From positions 310,001 through 374,000 of the forward strand of contig VXNY01000029.1 in assembly GCA_009840305.1 (NCBI GenBank): a stretch of 64,000 nt of DNA, read 5' to 3'. Shown here piece by piece: positions 37,079 to 46,533 of the stretch. The stretch comes from Gammaproteobacteria bacterium (lineage in GTDB: Bacteria; Pseudomonadota; Gammaproteobacteria; Pseudomonadales; Azotimanducaceae). A program made the translations under genes and the position numbers. The notes beneath the pieces are model-generated. The model was given only the letters and a program-made list of their open reading frames with translations. It was not told the origin of the DNA and did no database searches. Position 1 is the first letter of the stretch. Every line of letters starts with the position of its first letter.

Positions 37079-37456
37079 TACTCGTACCAAATTTACTGAT
37101 TCTCATGACCTAGACTGCCTAGTTTGACGAAGCAGTACGAACGATCCTGAAAGCTTCCGTGGCCTCAGTACAACGTTGTAATGTAAACGGAGATCAATCT
37201 CGAAGTAGTCGGACAAATCGCGACCGTGTGTCACCGATATCTGGGGTAAGTAAAGACTTCAAGAATCACTTCCTTACTTCCCAGAGCTCACCGTCATAAA
37301 GCGCAGTATTGAAATAGATACAATAAAATTGTTCAGTACAAAGCCCTAAATTGGCAAGGTGATTATGGTGTCTGGGTTCGAATTTTTGCGGTTAACCCTA
37401 TTCAGCATCTTGTTCGATTTAGTTGATTCCAACGAGATTGCAAGGAGGCAAACACT
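37079..37456. other. Intergenic region upstream of the GPP34-P450 gene
   Basis: About 375 bp. Apart from the AAGGAGG ribosome-binding site at 37442-37448 I see no defined element and no coding frame. Confidence 0.4.
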
Positions 37457-39463
37457 ATCAGACTGACAGAAGAACTCATGCTGTTGGTGCTCGATGAACA
37501 GAGCGGATTCATCGAACTCTCTGACAGTTGGGATTTCGCATGCGTAGTTGCAGGCTCGGTGATCGCTGATCTAGCGTTGGCCTATCGCATTGATACCGAT
37601 TTAGAAAAACTGCAATTAATTGATCCGAGCCCGACGGGAGACCCGATTCTGGATGAAACACTTGAGGAAATTGCGGCCGAAGAGCGAGTATTCAACACTC
37701 AATACTGGATTGAGAAGAATACACGCAGAACGGAAAGAGTGGTCGAAAATCTACTTGATCGATTGGTTGAGAACGACATTCTGCAGTATGAAATTGGTGG
37801 TTTTTGGGAACTTTCTAGTTCAGTTGCAAGTAGTCGTTCTTATGAGAGTGCGGAAGGTGCGAGTCTCCAAGAAGCCAAGTCGAGGATCTTGAACGTTATC
37901 CTGAACGACGAAATTCCTACACCTCGTGATGTGCTTTTAATTTCGTTGTTGCATAGTTGCCAATTTTTGAAATTACTACTCACCGAAGAAGACTATGAAG
38001 AGAAATTAGAGCGAATCGAACTACTTGCCGGTGCAGACTTGATTGGACAATCCATTGCTAAGTCCATACAACAAACAACGCTCCTACCTCGTCCTCGAGC
38101 AAAGATTGGAATGGCGGCCATTCCAAGAGTGAAATGGCGCGATCTTTTACGCGAGAAAGGCTTTCATAGAGGCAATCTTCCTTTAGGGTTGTGCGGTGTG
38201 CATAGGAAATTCGGTCCTGTGATTCAGACTCCAGTGAAATTTGGAAAGTCGCGTGCGATATTGCTTACCGGACCGGAAGTAAATCGTTGGGTCAACAAAT
38301 ACGGCCGGCTCTACCTTAGGACTAGAGACTACATTACAGACTTTGCAGGGGTGTTTGGAGCTGCTCGCGTTATGCCTGGTATGGACGGGGCGGAACACTA
38401 TCGTCTGCGAAAGTGTCTACGAGCTGCTTACTCTCGAAACGCGTTGATTCAACTGTTACCCGAACTGTGTCAATTAATTCGTGCGACATTGCCTTCTTGG
38501 GACAACAACCAAGCCCATGTTGCCGCTGTAAAGTTTTGCAATTACATGAGTGTGCAGGTATCCAATCTGTTTATCGGTGTAGATTGTGCGTCGTATGTTG
38601 ACGACTTATTGGCATACAAGGATCGAGCACTGACGGTGCATGTTCAAAAAGCACTACCCAAATGGACCCTTGGTACTCCAAAAATGAAGCGCGCGCAGAA
38701 ACTTGTTCCGAAACTCCTCAACTCTATAAAGTCCGCTCACACACCAGCGTTGCGAGAAGGCAAACCGATAGACATTGCCGACGCGTACATGGAACTCCAT
38801 CGTCAAGATCCAGGGTATATGCCTGAGACTGACCTCGCGTTTCCGTTCGCGGCAGGTCTTGTCGCTAGCCTGTACATGGGTAATGCGCTCGCATTTGCGA
38901 TGTACAACATGATCAAGCACCCCGACATTTATGCAAGAGTCGCAGAAGAGGGTGAAGCGTTATTTGGTGATGGTCGAATCCCAGACGGGAAAGAGTTTGA
39001 TGGCGATAAGGTCGATGTAACTCGGCGAGTTTTTCTCGAATCCGAACGACTCTATCCTGTGATTCCCCTACAACTTCGAACGGTGATGAATCGCTGCATC
39101 GTCGCAGGAGTTGAGTTAGAACCGAGAACGCTCGTTATGATTGGACACACTGGTACCCACTACATGGAGGAATATTTTGAGAATCCACTTGAATTCGACA
39201 TTGATAGGTTTCTACCGGGCCGAGAGGAGCACCTCCAACCTAGCGTCTATGTTCCTTACGGTCTAGGAACGCACCATTGTTTGGGTCACCGCTACCTTGA
39301 ACTACAAGCGATCATAAATCTGCTCTTTCTCGCCTATCACTTTGAACTGGAGTTAGTTCCAGCAAACTACGAAATGAGAATCAATCCTTTATCCAACTTG
39401 TCTCCAAGTAAGAAAATGAAGATTCGCGTCGCCAAGGTGAAGCATCCAATTCCGACAGATTGA
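37457..39463 (+). CDS. GPP34-like domain fused to cytochrome P450
   Basis: About 668 residues. Residues 1-190 match the GPP34 (GOLPH3) pattern: RLTEELMLLVLDE, the helix GSVIADLALAYRI, DPSPTGDPILDE, and RLVENDIL. From about residue 230 a P450 follows: ExxR at 39038-39049 (ESER) and the heme loop YGLGTHHCLG with the Cys codon at 39278-39280. The I-helix lacks the usual acid-alcohol pair (AAGLVASLYMGN). The family N-terminus and the AAGGAGG site at 37442 point to an ATC start at 37457; the first ATG is 37478. GPP34 proteins bind phosphoinositides in eukaryotes; in bacteria the role is open. Location next to sterol genes suggests a lipid or sterol oxidation. Confidence 0.75.
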   Translation: MRLTEELMLLVLDEQSGFIELSDSWDFACVVAGSVIADLALAYRIDTDLEKLQLIDPSPTGDPILDETLEEIAAEERVFNTQYWIEKNTRRTERVVENLLDRLVENDILQYEIGGFWELSSSVASSRSYESAEGASLQEAKSRILNVILNDEIPTPRDVLLISLLHSCQFLKLLLTEEDYEEKLERIELLAGADLIGQSIAKSIQQTTLLPRPRAKIGMAAIPRVKWRDLLREKGFHRGNLPLGLCGVHRKFGPVIQTPVKFGKSRAILLTGPEVNRWVNKYGRLYLRTRDYITDFAGVFGAARVMPGMDGAEHYRLRKCLRAAYSRNALIQLLPELCQLIRATLPSWDNNQAHVAAVKFCNYMSVQVSNLFIGVDCASYVDDLLAYKDRALTVHVQKALPKWTLGTPKMKRAQKLVPKLLNSIKSAHTPALREGKPIDIADAYMELHRQDPGYMPETDLAFPFAAGLVASLYMGNALAFAMYNMIKHPDIYARVAEEGEALFGDGRIPDGKEFDGDKVDVTRRVFLESERLYPVIPLQLRTVMNRCIVAGVELEPRTLVMIGHTGTHYMEEYFENPLEFDIDRFLPGREEHLQPSVYVPYGLGTHHCLGHRYLELQAIINLLFLAYHFELELVPANYEMRINPLSNLSPSKKMKIRVAKVKHPIPTD

Positions 39464-39489
39464 GATATCCACAACGTCGAATAGTCGTG

Positions 39490-39511
39490 CTCTCACTATG
39501 GTGGGTGAGAG
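39490..39511. terminator. Hairpin between convergent genes
   Basis: CTCTCAC (39490-39496) pairs with GTGAGAG (39505-39511) across an 8-base loop. It lies in the 63-bp gap between the P450 stop and the methyltransferase stop. No clear T-run follows, so a terminator role is only possible. Confidence 0.3.
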
Positions 39512-39526
39512 GTTTAGCCTAAGGTT

Positions 39527-40573
39527 CTAATTTCTCGCGGGTTTTTGCGCGAGGAAACAATACAAAGGCGTGTAAATGCCCGATTGGCCGCCGGCGACAT
39601 ATGCGTCGGCCTGTCGATCAAGTAGCTCAATGACACGCCAACTGTCTTTTGGGAACATACCAACAACCTCAGCCATACGAACCCCGCTAGCAAGAGTGGT
39701 TCGACCTGCTGGAACTCTGAGCCATGAACGAAGAGAGGACGTTAACCCATCCATGGGTTGATACCAGGGTACACTTGAACCATCATTAAGTTCGTGATCT
39801 TTTGCTTCAATTATCTCAAATCCTACGTTCTCTAAAGATCGATTCACCTCTTCAAACGTGAACAGGTCACACAACGCAAGAGTAAATTTGATCTCGTCTC
39901 TGATCGCACAGTGTTCTTGGTCATCAGGGTCGAAGACATTTGTTAGACACATTTCCTGACCCCAGAACAACGCACCAGGTTTCAATACGTTAAAAATCTC
40001 GGCAAAAGCACGCTCCTTTATCGGAGCGTAACAAGTCGATTCGATAGCATATCCAGCATCGAACGAATTCGCTTCAAAGCAACTCATGTCCATGAAATTG
40101 CACTGGTGAAATTCAGTTACGTGGTCGAGCCCAGCTTCAGTTGTCTTCTGTTTCGCTTGTTCTAGCTGGTGCTCATTGTTATTTATACCGAGCACCTTAG
40201 CCCCAGACTCTTTTGCGACGCGGCGCATGGGACCACCCAAACCACACCCGACATCGATGACCTTCATTCCTTCTTCTAGCTCTAACTTTTTAATCATTTG
40301 CCGTTGATGGCGGATAATGGCTTCTTCTAAAGACTCATCCTGCGAAATTGGGGCGAAATGTAGGGATTCGTTCCAGCCGAATTGCATTAACTCGGTAAAC
40401 AAATCGTAGTATTCGCTGACTGTCTCTGTGTGATCGTAAGTGTCATCTTGTTTCTTGGCTTGTTCACGACGCTCTAGCCAGCTTTCATATCGTTTCAAAC
40501 TGTCAGAAACATTCAAGTCACCATACGATTCACGCAGGTTCTTGGGAAGCTTCAATAAGTCGGAGGGTTTCAA
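39527..40573 (-). CDS. Sterol C24-methyltransferase (ERG6/SMT-like), copy 1
   Basis: 348 residues. The N-terminal YYDLFTELMQFGWNESLHFAP matches the substrate-side motif of ERG6 enzymes (YYxxxTxxYxxGWGxSFHF). SAM motif I is VIDVGCGLGGPMRRVA, and YAIESTCYAP corresponds to the ERG6 conserved acidic-rich loop. The C-terminal sterol-MT region contains PWYQPMDG. It adds a methyl from SAM to the C24 double bond of the sterol side chain. TTG start at 40573, 14 nt after the stop of the alpha/beta hydrolase, so the two are co-transcribed. Confidence 0.85.
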   Translation of the reverse strand: MKPSDLLKLPKNLRESYGDLNVSDSLKRYESWLERREQAKKQDDTYDHTETVSEYYDLFTELMQFGWNESLHFAPISQDESLEEAIIRHQRQMIKKLELEEGMKVIDVGCGLGGPMRRVAKESGAKVLGINNNEHQLEQAKQKTTEAGLDHVTEFHQCNFMDMSCFEANSFDAGYAIESTCYAPIKERAFAEIFNVLKPGALFWGQEMCLTNVFDPDDQEHCAIRDEIKFTLALCDLFTFEEVNRSLENVGFEIIEAKDHELNDGSSVPWYQPMDGLTSSLRSWLRVPAGRTTLASGVRMAEVVGMFPKDSWRVIELLDRQADAYVAGGQSGIYTPLYCFLAQKPARN

Positions 40574-40587
40574 GGGATCAGTGCTAA

Positions 40588-41406
40588 TTAATCAACGAGA
40601 ACGGGCGGGTTCGGTTCTATGTCGTCAAAATTTTCTATGAGCCATCGCTTCATCTGATACAGGTTGTTACTGAAGACGTAATAGTGTCTCCCTTCGTCAA
40701 TAACAACGTCCGCCTGAGGAATTTTTTCGAGAACGCTCTCCGTTTCCTTCGCAAATATGATCTCGTCGTCTTTCGAGTAAATAACTTGAACTTTGTCGGG
40801 AAGGGAGTCGAGTTTTGACCGCGAGTCAAAATTGTGTCGCATCAGTAAACCTAAGGGGAACGCTCGTAATACACTACGATTTGCCACGTGTGCCAATGAG
40901 CGAAAGGGGCTGGCAAGAATCATACCAGCGATGTTCGAATCTGCGATACTTATAGCAACCGCGCACCCTATGCTATCGCCCATCAATACTATCGGACGAT
41001 CTGGAAATCGCTCTCGCACCATTTGTAATGTGATCTTGGCATCGGCGAGAGCGGTTCTCTCGGACGGTCTGCCGTCGCTTCTTCCGTGTCCGCGATAGTT
41101 TGGCAGTACAACGGGAACCTTCATCCGATCGAGCGCGTGAGTGTAGCCCAAAGCATCTCCGGCTCTACCGCCGAAAAACAGGATCACAGGTCCTGAAGCA
41201 TTCTCACGTACGATATAACCTCGAGACTTGATACCTCTTTTTTCATCGACAACAAGCTCATACTCTACTGACGTACGAGCAGGCATGATATCTTCGTAGC
41301 TATATGGTCGGAAGATAACAAGTCCTTGGATGCCCCACAAGACTACGCAGACCAGCAAATAAATCTTGCCAAAGACCTTCCCCGCACGTTTTAGTAACTG
41401 TGGCAT
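40588..41406 (-). CDS. Membrane-anchored alpha/beta hydrolase
   Basis: 272 residues with one N-terminal transmembrane helix (IYLLVCVVLWGIQGLVIF) and an alpha/beta-hydrolase fold. The oxyanion region is LFFGGRAGD, the nucleophile elbow GDSIG, the Asp is in YSKDDEI, and the His is in EGRHYY. Resembles ABHD12/13-like serine hydrolases. In this operon it might hydrolyse a steryl ester or a lipid; that is inference from the neighbouring methyltransferase. ATG 41406 is preceded by AGAGAGGG. Confidence 0.85.
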   Translation of the reverse strand: MPQLLKRAGKVFGKIYLLVCVVLWGIQGLVIFRPYSYEDIMPARTSVEYELVVDEKRGIKSRGYIVRENASGPVILFFGGRAGDALGYTHALDRMKVPVVLPNYRGHGRSDGRPSERTALADAKITLQMVRERFPDRPIVLMGDSIGCAVAISIADSNIAGMILASPFRSLAHVANRSVLRAFPLGLLMRHNFDSRSKLDSLPDKVQVIYSKDDEIIFAKETESVLEKIPQADVVIDEGRHYYVFSNNLYQMKRWLIENFDDIEPNPPVLVD

Positions 41407-41810
41407 CGACCCTCTCTTGCTGACGTGAATTCTTTAACAAGCACTTGGATGGTGATTCGGTGTTGTTTGTTTTAGGAATAGTTGGGTTGCATTGATTCTA
41501 CGAATTGGATGTTTGAAATTCCCAATTTTGACCAAACTCTGTTTCTGCTACGGAAGGATGCTAGAACGAACTCTCTCGGTAGATTCATGCGACCTGTTAG
41601 TTACGGTACCATTAGAGAATACAAGGACACATAAACCCGTATTTCGTGGAAAAAAGATGGATAAAATACAGATTTCGTTTCTGGAGTCCTCGTCTTTCAA
41701 ACACGGTTGGTTACCAGGCATTCTTCAGCGAAGCAAGTGCTAACGATAAGCATAAGACTAGTTTACGCCACCATAAAGAAAGTTTTTAGAGCCAGCACTA
41801 AGCAAACTCG
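41407..41810. other. Divergent promoter region of the sterol locus
   Basis: About 400 bp between the hydrolase-SMT operon and the sdmB operon. Both promoters must be here. I see no clear consensus pair or operator. A 252-bp open frame inside has no ribosome-binding site or recognisable product. Confidence 0.4.
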
Positions 41811-42956
41811 ATGGTAAACGAACTAAATCAAAGCGTTGAACCGCGAGGCGACACCGCCGAGTCTTCCTCCGCACCTATTCTGGTAACGGGTTCATCTGGT
41901 CATGTTGGTGCAAATCTTGTACGTCGGCTCATCCGGGACGGAGTTCGCGTGCGAGTCCTGTTGCGTCGCGACTTTAGAAACGAGGCATTGGAAGGACTTG
42001 ACGTTGAACGGGTTTATGGAGACATTCGGGACCTCGATTCGACACGACAAGCGGTAGCCGGTTGCCAGACGATCTATCATTGCGCGGCAAAGATTTCGAC
42101 GATCGACGGCAATCTGGTTCACAAACGAGAAGTCTTTGAATGCAATGTTCTCGGGACCCGTAATGTGCTTCAAGCCGCGCGGGAAACCGATGCGGGCAGG
42201 GTGGTTGTGACCGGCTCCTTCAGTGCCGTTGGATACGATCTAGACGATCCCTCTGCCCCGAGCGATGAGACTATGCAGTTCTATCCCATGGAACGAACTA
42301 TGCCTTACGAACGAAGCAAGGTGCTCGTAGAGCATGAGTGCCTGAAGGCGGTCGCTCTCGGTCAGGATGTCGTCATCGCGACATGTTGCGCGGTAGTGGG
42401 CGGGGCGGATTATCTTCCCTCACGACTAGGCACGACGCTCTGCAAGTACACCAGTGGTAAGGTCCGCGCGTACGTGGATGGGGGATTTGCATTTGTGGCC
42501 GCTCGAGACATTGTCGAAGGGCATGTGTTGTGCATGCGAAAGGGTCGTACCGGGCATAAATACATCTTTGCGTCAGAGTACAAAACGATCTCGGATATTT
42601 TGGATTTGTACGAGGAAGTGTCGGGTATACCTCGACCGCGCCGTCGTATTCCTACTCCTATAATGTATGTCTTTTCTGAAGTAGCTAGCTTCTACTTGAG
42701 CCGTTTTCACCCCAATTTTCAGCAACGCTTCACGCCGGGCGCAATACGTCTACTCAAAAAAAGAAGACACGCCAATATAGACAAGGCGAAACAGGAACTA
42801 GGGTATCAACCAACGAGCATTCGCGACGCGGTGCATGAAGCTTATGCTTTTCACCACGCTCGCGGCTCCATTACGAACCCCCGCGCTAAGCTCCCAGTAG
42901 CCAGCCTCGAGTCAACGGATGAAATACGAACCAAGGATGGAAAACAGACTCCATGA
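41811..42956 (+). CDS. sdmB: 3beta-hydroxysteroid dehydrogenase/C4-decarboxylase-like (SdmB/NSDHL type)
   Basis: 381 residues of the extended short-chain dehydrogenase family. The Rossmann motif is VTGSSGHVGANL (about residues 25-36) and the catalytic YxxxK is YERSK. The sequence is of the 3beta-HSD/NSDHL kind. In Methylococcus capsulatus SdmB acts with the Rieske enzyme SdmA to remove a C4 methyl by oxidation and decarboxylation. It is the first gene of the sterol operon, and its stop overlaps the next ATG (ATGA). Confidence 0.85.
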   Translation: MVNELNQSVEPRGDTAESSSAPILVTGSSGHVGANLVRRLIRDGVRVRVLLRRDFRNEALEGLDVERVYGDIRDLDSTRQAVAGCQTIYHCAAKISTIDGNLVHKREVFECNVLGTRNVLQAARETDAGRVVVTGSFSAVGYDLDDPSAPSDETMQFYPMERTMPYERSKVLVEHECLKAVALGQDVVIATCCAVVGGADYLPSRLGTTLCKYTSGKVRAYVDGGFAFVAARDIVEGHVLCMRKGRTGHKYIFASEYKTISDILDLYEEVSGIPRPRRRIPTPIMYVFSEVASFYLSRFHPNFQQRFTPGAIRLLKKRRHANIDKAKQELGYQPTSIRDAVHEAYAFHHARGSITNPRAKLPVASLESTDEIRTKDGKQTP

Positions 42957-44062
42957 TTAACGGAAATAATCGTCCTCCACCCAATTTCGAAGACGCGCCA
43001 CGATTGCGCCAACAGGCGCGTGCCACAGGCATGGACCCGAATTACTGGTATGCAGTCGAAGAAGTGCGCAGCGTTAAACCTGGGTCCGTAGTGGAAATAA
43101 TCTTCTGGAAGCATTCGATCGCACTCTTTCGGACCGAAAGAGGAGAGTTTCACGCCGTTGAGAATCGCTGTGCCCATCGCCAGATAAAGCTTTCGCTAGG
43201 AAGCGTTGAAGATTGTCGCTTAGTGTGCGCATATCACGGATGGCAATATGACGGCAGCGGACAGTGCGTTGAAATTCCGCACGATCTATTTGGTCGAAGC
43301 TTTCCGAACCTCACGCTGAAGACCTACCCGGTCAGGGTACGATACGGCTTAGTTTGGTTGTTTCCAGGAGACCCCGAGCTCGCAGAACAGCGACAAATTC
43401 CGGATATCCCCGAACTCGAAAGCGCGAAACCGTGGACTTGCGTTCCTCTGGCGTACACCTGGTCAGCACATCACTCAATGGTGATTGACAACGTCAGCGA
43501 CTTTACGCACGCGCACTTGCATAGACGTTATCGACCCTTCGATGGGGCCGATTTGACGCGATGCGAAACGATTGATGACCGGGTTCACGTGGCTTACGAT
43601 TCAAACGTCGGTCGCGGAAAAATATCGGGTCGGTTTGTCGAACACGACAAGGTCAACACCAGTCACATAGAGCTTTGCTACGAATATCCATACCAATGGT
43701 CCAATACCGATGATTGGATCAAGCATTGGTTGTTCTTGCTCCCCATAGATGAAAGGACCACTCGATGTTTTTTCTTGTTCTACTTTAAATCCCTGAAGAT
43801 TCCACTACTGCCTCTACGGATTCCGCGCTTTGCGATGAAATTCGTTATGAAGACTTCAAATCACTTTCTGATCGGGCCACTGCTTGATCAGGATCGATCC
43901 GCGGTCGAAGCGGAACAGATAGCATATGAGCAACATTGGGATGCGCCGCTAGTGGAACTGAATCCAGCAGTAATCGCGTTCCAGAAGCTCACTGTACAGA
44001 AGTGGCGCGATTGCCTAGAACGTGAACAGAAGACAGAACCAATCGCTCGATCCAGAGGCTAG
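42953..44062 (+). CDS. sdmA: Rieske-type sterol C4 oxygenase (SdmA-like)
   Basis: 369 residues. The N-terminal Rieske [2Fe-2S] domain has C73-x-H75 (CAHR) and C92-xx-H95 (CAYHG). The C-terminal catalytic domain has the mononuclear-iron segment IDNVSDFTHAHLHRR, which supplies the His/Asp ligands. It oxidises the C4 methyl for removal by SdmB. A separate reductase partner is not visible in the window. Its start overlaps the sdmB stop by 4 nt, so the pair is coupled. Confidence 0.87.
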   Translation: MINGNNRPPPNFEDAPRLRQQARATGMDPNYWYAVEEVRSVKPGSVVEIIFWKHSIALFRTERGEFHAVENRCAHRQIKLSLGSVEDCRLVCAYHGWQYDGSGQCVEIPHDLFGRSFPNLTLKTYPVRVRYGLVWLFPGDPELAEQRQIPDIPELESAKPWTCVPLAYTWSAHHSMVIDNVSDFTHAHLHRRYRPFDGADLTRCETIDDRVHVAYDSNVGRGKISGRFVEHDKVNTSHIELCYEYPYQWSNTDDWIKHWLFLLPIDERTTRCFFLFYFKSLKIPLLPLRIPRFAMKFVMKTSNHFLIGPLLDQDRSAVEAEQIAYEQHWDAPLVELNPAVIAFQKLTVQKWRDCLEREQKTEPIARSRG

Positions 44063-44064
44063 TC

Positions 44065-45135
44065 GTGGAGCTCACTAGCAGTTCAATGTTACAAGCGGTG
44101 TTAGCGGTCATCGGTTTCCTCGCTTTTCTCATTGTTGGATCCATACTACTTCCAGGGCGAAGAATTGAACGGGCGCAAGATGGAGGTGTTCCCCGCATCT
44201 TCAAATTGAATGGACTAGCGTTGTTTCTCACTACTGCACTCGTAGTAGGTGTCTGCCAGGCGATGGGTTGGTTTTCGTTATCGTTTCTGTACAACCACTT
44301 TATCGCGCTGCTCATTTGTGCGAACATTCTTGCGTTTGCGCTCTCGGGTTGGCTATATTGGCGAGGTTCCGCTGATCCAGGTGCTTCAAAGGGATTCCTG
44401 CGCGGATTTTTCTTTGGAAGAGAGCTCAATCCGGGCATACTCGGAGTGGACCTGAAGTTCTTCAGCTATCGCCCATCATTGATCGCACTAGCGCTTTTCA
44501 ATGTCTCGTTCGCCGTGGCACAATACGAGATATACGGCGAACTGTCACTTGCGATGATCCTATATCAGATCTTCACCTTTGCGTACGTATTCAATTACTT
44601 TCAGTTCGAGTACGGGATGGTGCACACTTGGGACATCGTAAGCGAACGATTCGGTTGGATGTTGGTGTGGGGAAATCTTGTTCTCGTTCCGTTTTTCTAT
44701 TGCATCGCTGGCTTGACATTGGTGCACGCCAAAGGAGATTTGCCGTTGCTTTTTGCGATCATTCTTGGCGTTTTGTACGTATTCGGTTTCTGGCTATTCC
44801 GAGGGGCTAATGAGCAGAAACACCGCTTCAAACAGGATGAAAACACCAAGATTTGGGGACGTCCAGCCGAGACTTTGGACGGACGATTGCTCGTTTCGGG
44901 ATTTTGGGGCATCGGTCGGCATCTCAACTACACAGGCGAGATTTGCGTTTATTTAGCATTTGTTCTCACCGTGGGATTCGAGTCTTGGATTCCCTATTTG
45001 TTGCTAGTCTGGCTAGTTGGATTGCTTTGGCATCGGTCGTGGCGCGACGAACGACGATGCCGAAAGAAGTACGGCGAGCTCTGGGACCGATACGTAGAGC
45101 GAGCGCGCTTCTCAATGATTCCTTTCGTTCATTAA
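44065..45135 (+). CDS. Integral membrane sterol reductase (ERG4/ERG24 family), probably C14 reductase
   Basis: 356 residues, mostly hydrophobic with about 8-10 transmembrane helices. Family signatures: FFGRELNPGILGVDLKFF, the NADPH site GFWGIGRHLNYTGE, and the C-terminal HRSWRDERRCRKKYGELWDRYVERARFSMIPFVH. The family reduces the C14(15), C24(28) or C7(8) double bond. Directly before CYP51, which creates a C14(15) double bond, C14 reduction is the best guess. GTG start, 2 nt after the previous stop. Confidence 0.87.
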   Translation: MELTSSSMLQAVLAVIGFLAFLIVGSILLPGRRIERAQDGGVPRIFKLNGLALFLTTALVVGVCQAMGWFSLSFLYNHFIALLICANILAFALSGWLYWRGSADPGASKGFLRGFFFGRELNPGILGVDLKFFSYRPSLIALALFNVSFAVAQYEIYGELSLAMILYQIFTFAYVFNYFQFEYGMVHTWDIVSERFGWMLVWGNLVLVPFFYCIAGLTLVHAKGDLPLLFAIILGVLYVFGFWLFRGANEQKHRFKQDENTKIWGRPAETLDGRLLVSGFWGIGRHLNYTGEICVYLAFVLTVGFESWIPYLLLVWLVGLLWHRSWRDERRCRKKYGELWDRYVERARFSMIPFVH

Positions 45136-45143
45136 GACTCCTC

Positions 45144-46529
45144 ATGGTTGACCAGCTACAAGAAGCAAATTTCACCGGTCAATTTGACGGTGACGAAGTT
45201 CCTGAGCTTTCGGGCGGGTGGCCGATCCTTGGTCATTTAAGGGAGTTTCAGAGAGACCCTGTTTCAATGCTCTTGCGCGGATGCCAGGAGCATGGCGACC
45301 TGTTTAGATTTCGGATTGGTCCGGCCGAGTTCGTCTTATTCAGTGGGTTAGAAGCGCACGAGACGTACTTCAAAGCACCGGACGATCAACTTGATGCCAA
45401 CTCGGTCTATCAGTTTACCGTACCAATTTTTGGGCGTGGAGTGGCTTACGACGTCGCGCCCGAAATCATGACGGAGCAACTGGGATTTCTCTTTCCTGCT
45501 CTTCGAGAATCTGCGATGCGCAGCTACGTGGCGATCATGTATGACGAAGCTCGTGTCTTTGCGGATCGCATGGGCAGTGAAGGAAGCTTGGATCTGCCTG
45601 TAGCTATGAACGAACTCACGGTGAATATCGCAAGTCGATGTTTCCTGGGGGAGGAGATTCGGCGCGAAGTGGATGCAGAATTCGCTGAGGCTTATCACGA
45701 ACTTCAGAATGGGATCAACACTATAGGGTTCTTTTTCCCCAGAATCCCCATTCCTTCTCATCGGCGGCGTGATCAAGCTAGGAAGAAAATCACGGAAATT
45801 TTCACTCGCGTTCTGACGGATCAAGAGCCAGTGGAAACGGAGTCCGAGAGCTTCATGCAGACGCTTGTGAAAGCTCGCTACAAGGATGGCCGGGAACTTA
45901 CCGTCGATGAAATTACCGGCATTACGCTGACGGCACTCTTTGCTGGCCAGCACACTAGTGCAATCCTCGCAACATGGACCGGTCTAGAGTTAGCAAGAGA
46001 CGAGAAATACCTCAATCGAATTAGACGGGAAATGGGGGAAATCTACGAAAAAGACAGTAATCTCAGTCTCGAGGGTCTCAGACAGCAGCCAGTATTGGAG
46101 AACGCAGTGCGCGAGTGCGAACGATTGCATCCTCCGCTAATACTGCTCATCCGCAAGGTAATGAGACCCCTGAAGTATCGCAATATGGTCGTGCCGACAA
46201 ATACGATGGCGGTTGTATCGCCCGCCGTATCGCATCGACTTGAGCACTTGTTCTCGGAATCAGGTCAGTTCCGACCAGATCGATTCACTTCGCCGACGAA
46301 CGAAGACACACAAGCACTCATTGGATTTGGTGGGGGTAAGCACCGGTGCATGGGCAAGAACTTCGCCATCTTGCAAATTAAAGCAATCTGGAACGTGCTG
46401 CTAGATCGGTTTGAAATTGAGCTTAACGCGCCATTTCCCGCACCGAATTACGGTAGTTGGGTGACTGGCCCAAAAGCGCCGTGCCTGCTACGTTATCGAA
46501 AGAGAACGCAACCGACCGTTTTTCATTGA
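45144..46529 (+). CDS. cyp51: Sterol 14alpha-demethylase (CYP51)
   Basis: 461 residues from ATG 45144, 8 nt after the reductase stop. The CYP51 signatures are present: YQFTVPIFGRGVAYD (about 89-103), I-helix FAGQHTS, ExxR in ECERLHP, and the heme loop FGGGKHRCMG with Cys402. It removes the 14alpha-methyl of lanosterol-type sterols by three oxidations. No membrane anchor is visible, as expected for a bacterial form. A longer frame to 44853 overlaps the reductase and is not used. Confidence 0.92.
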   Translation: MVDQLQEANFTGQFDGDEVPELSGGWPILGHLREFQRDPVSMLLRGCQEHGDLFRFRIGPAEFVLFSGLEAHETYFKAPDDQLDANSVYQFTVPIFGRGVAYDVAPEIMTEQLGFLFPALRESAMRSYVAIMYDEARVFADRMGSEGSLDLPVAMNELTVNIASRCFLGEEIRREVDAEFAEAYHELQNGINTIGFFFPRIPIPSHRRRDQARKKITEIFTRVLTDQEPVETESESFMQTLVKARYKDGRELTVDEITGITLTALFAGQHTSAILATWTGLELARDEKYLNRIRREMGEIYEKDSNLSLEGLRQQPVLENAVRECERLHPPLILLIRKVMRPLKYRNMVVPTNTMAVVSPAVSHRLEHLFSESGQFRPDRFTSPTNEDTQALIGFGGGKHRCMGKNFAILQIKAIWNVLLDRFEIELNAPFPAPNYGSWVTGPKAPCLLRYRKRTQPTVFH

Positions 46530-46533
46530 TTCA

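Noticed and set aside
44853-45143. Upstream extension of the cyp51 frame
   Set aside because: It overlaps the end of the sterol reductase on the same strand, and CYP51 homology begins at the ATG 45144.
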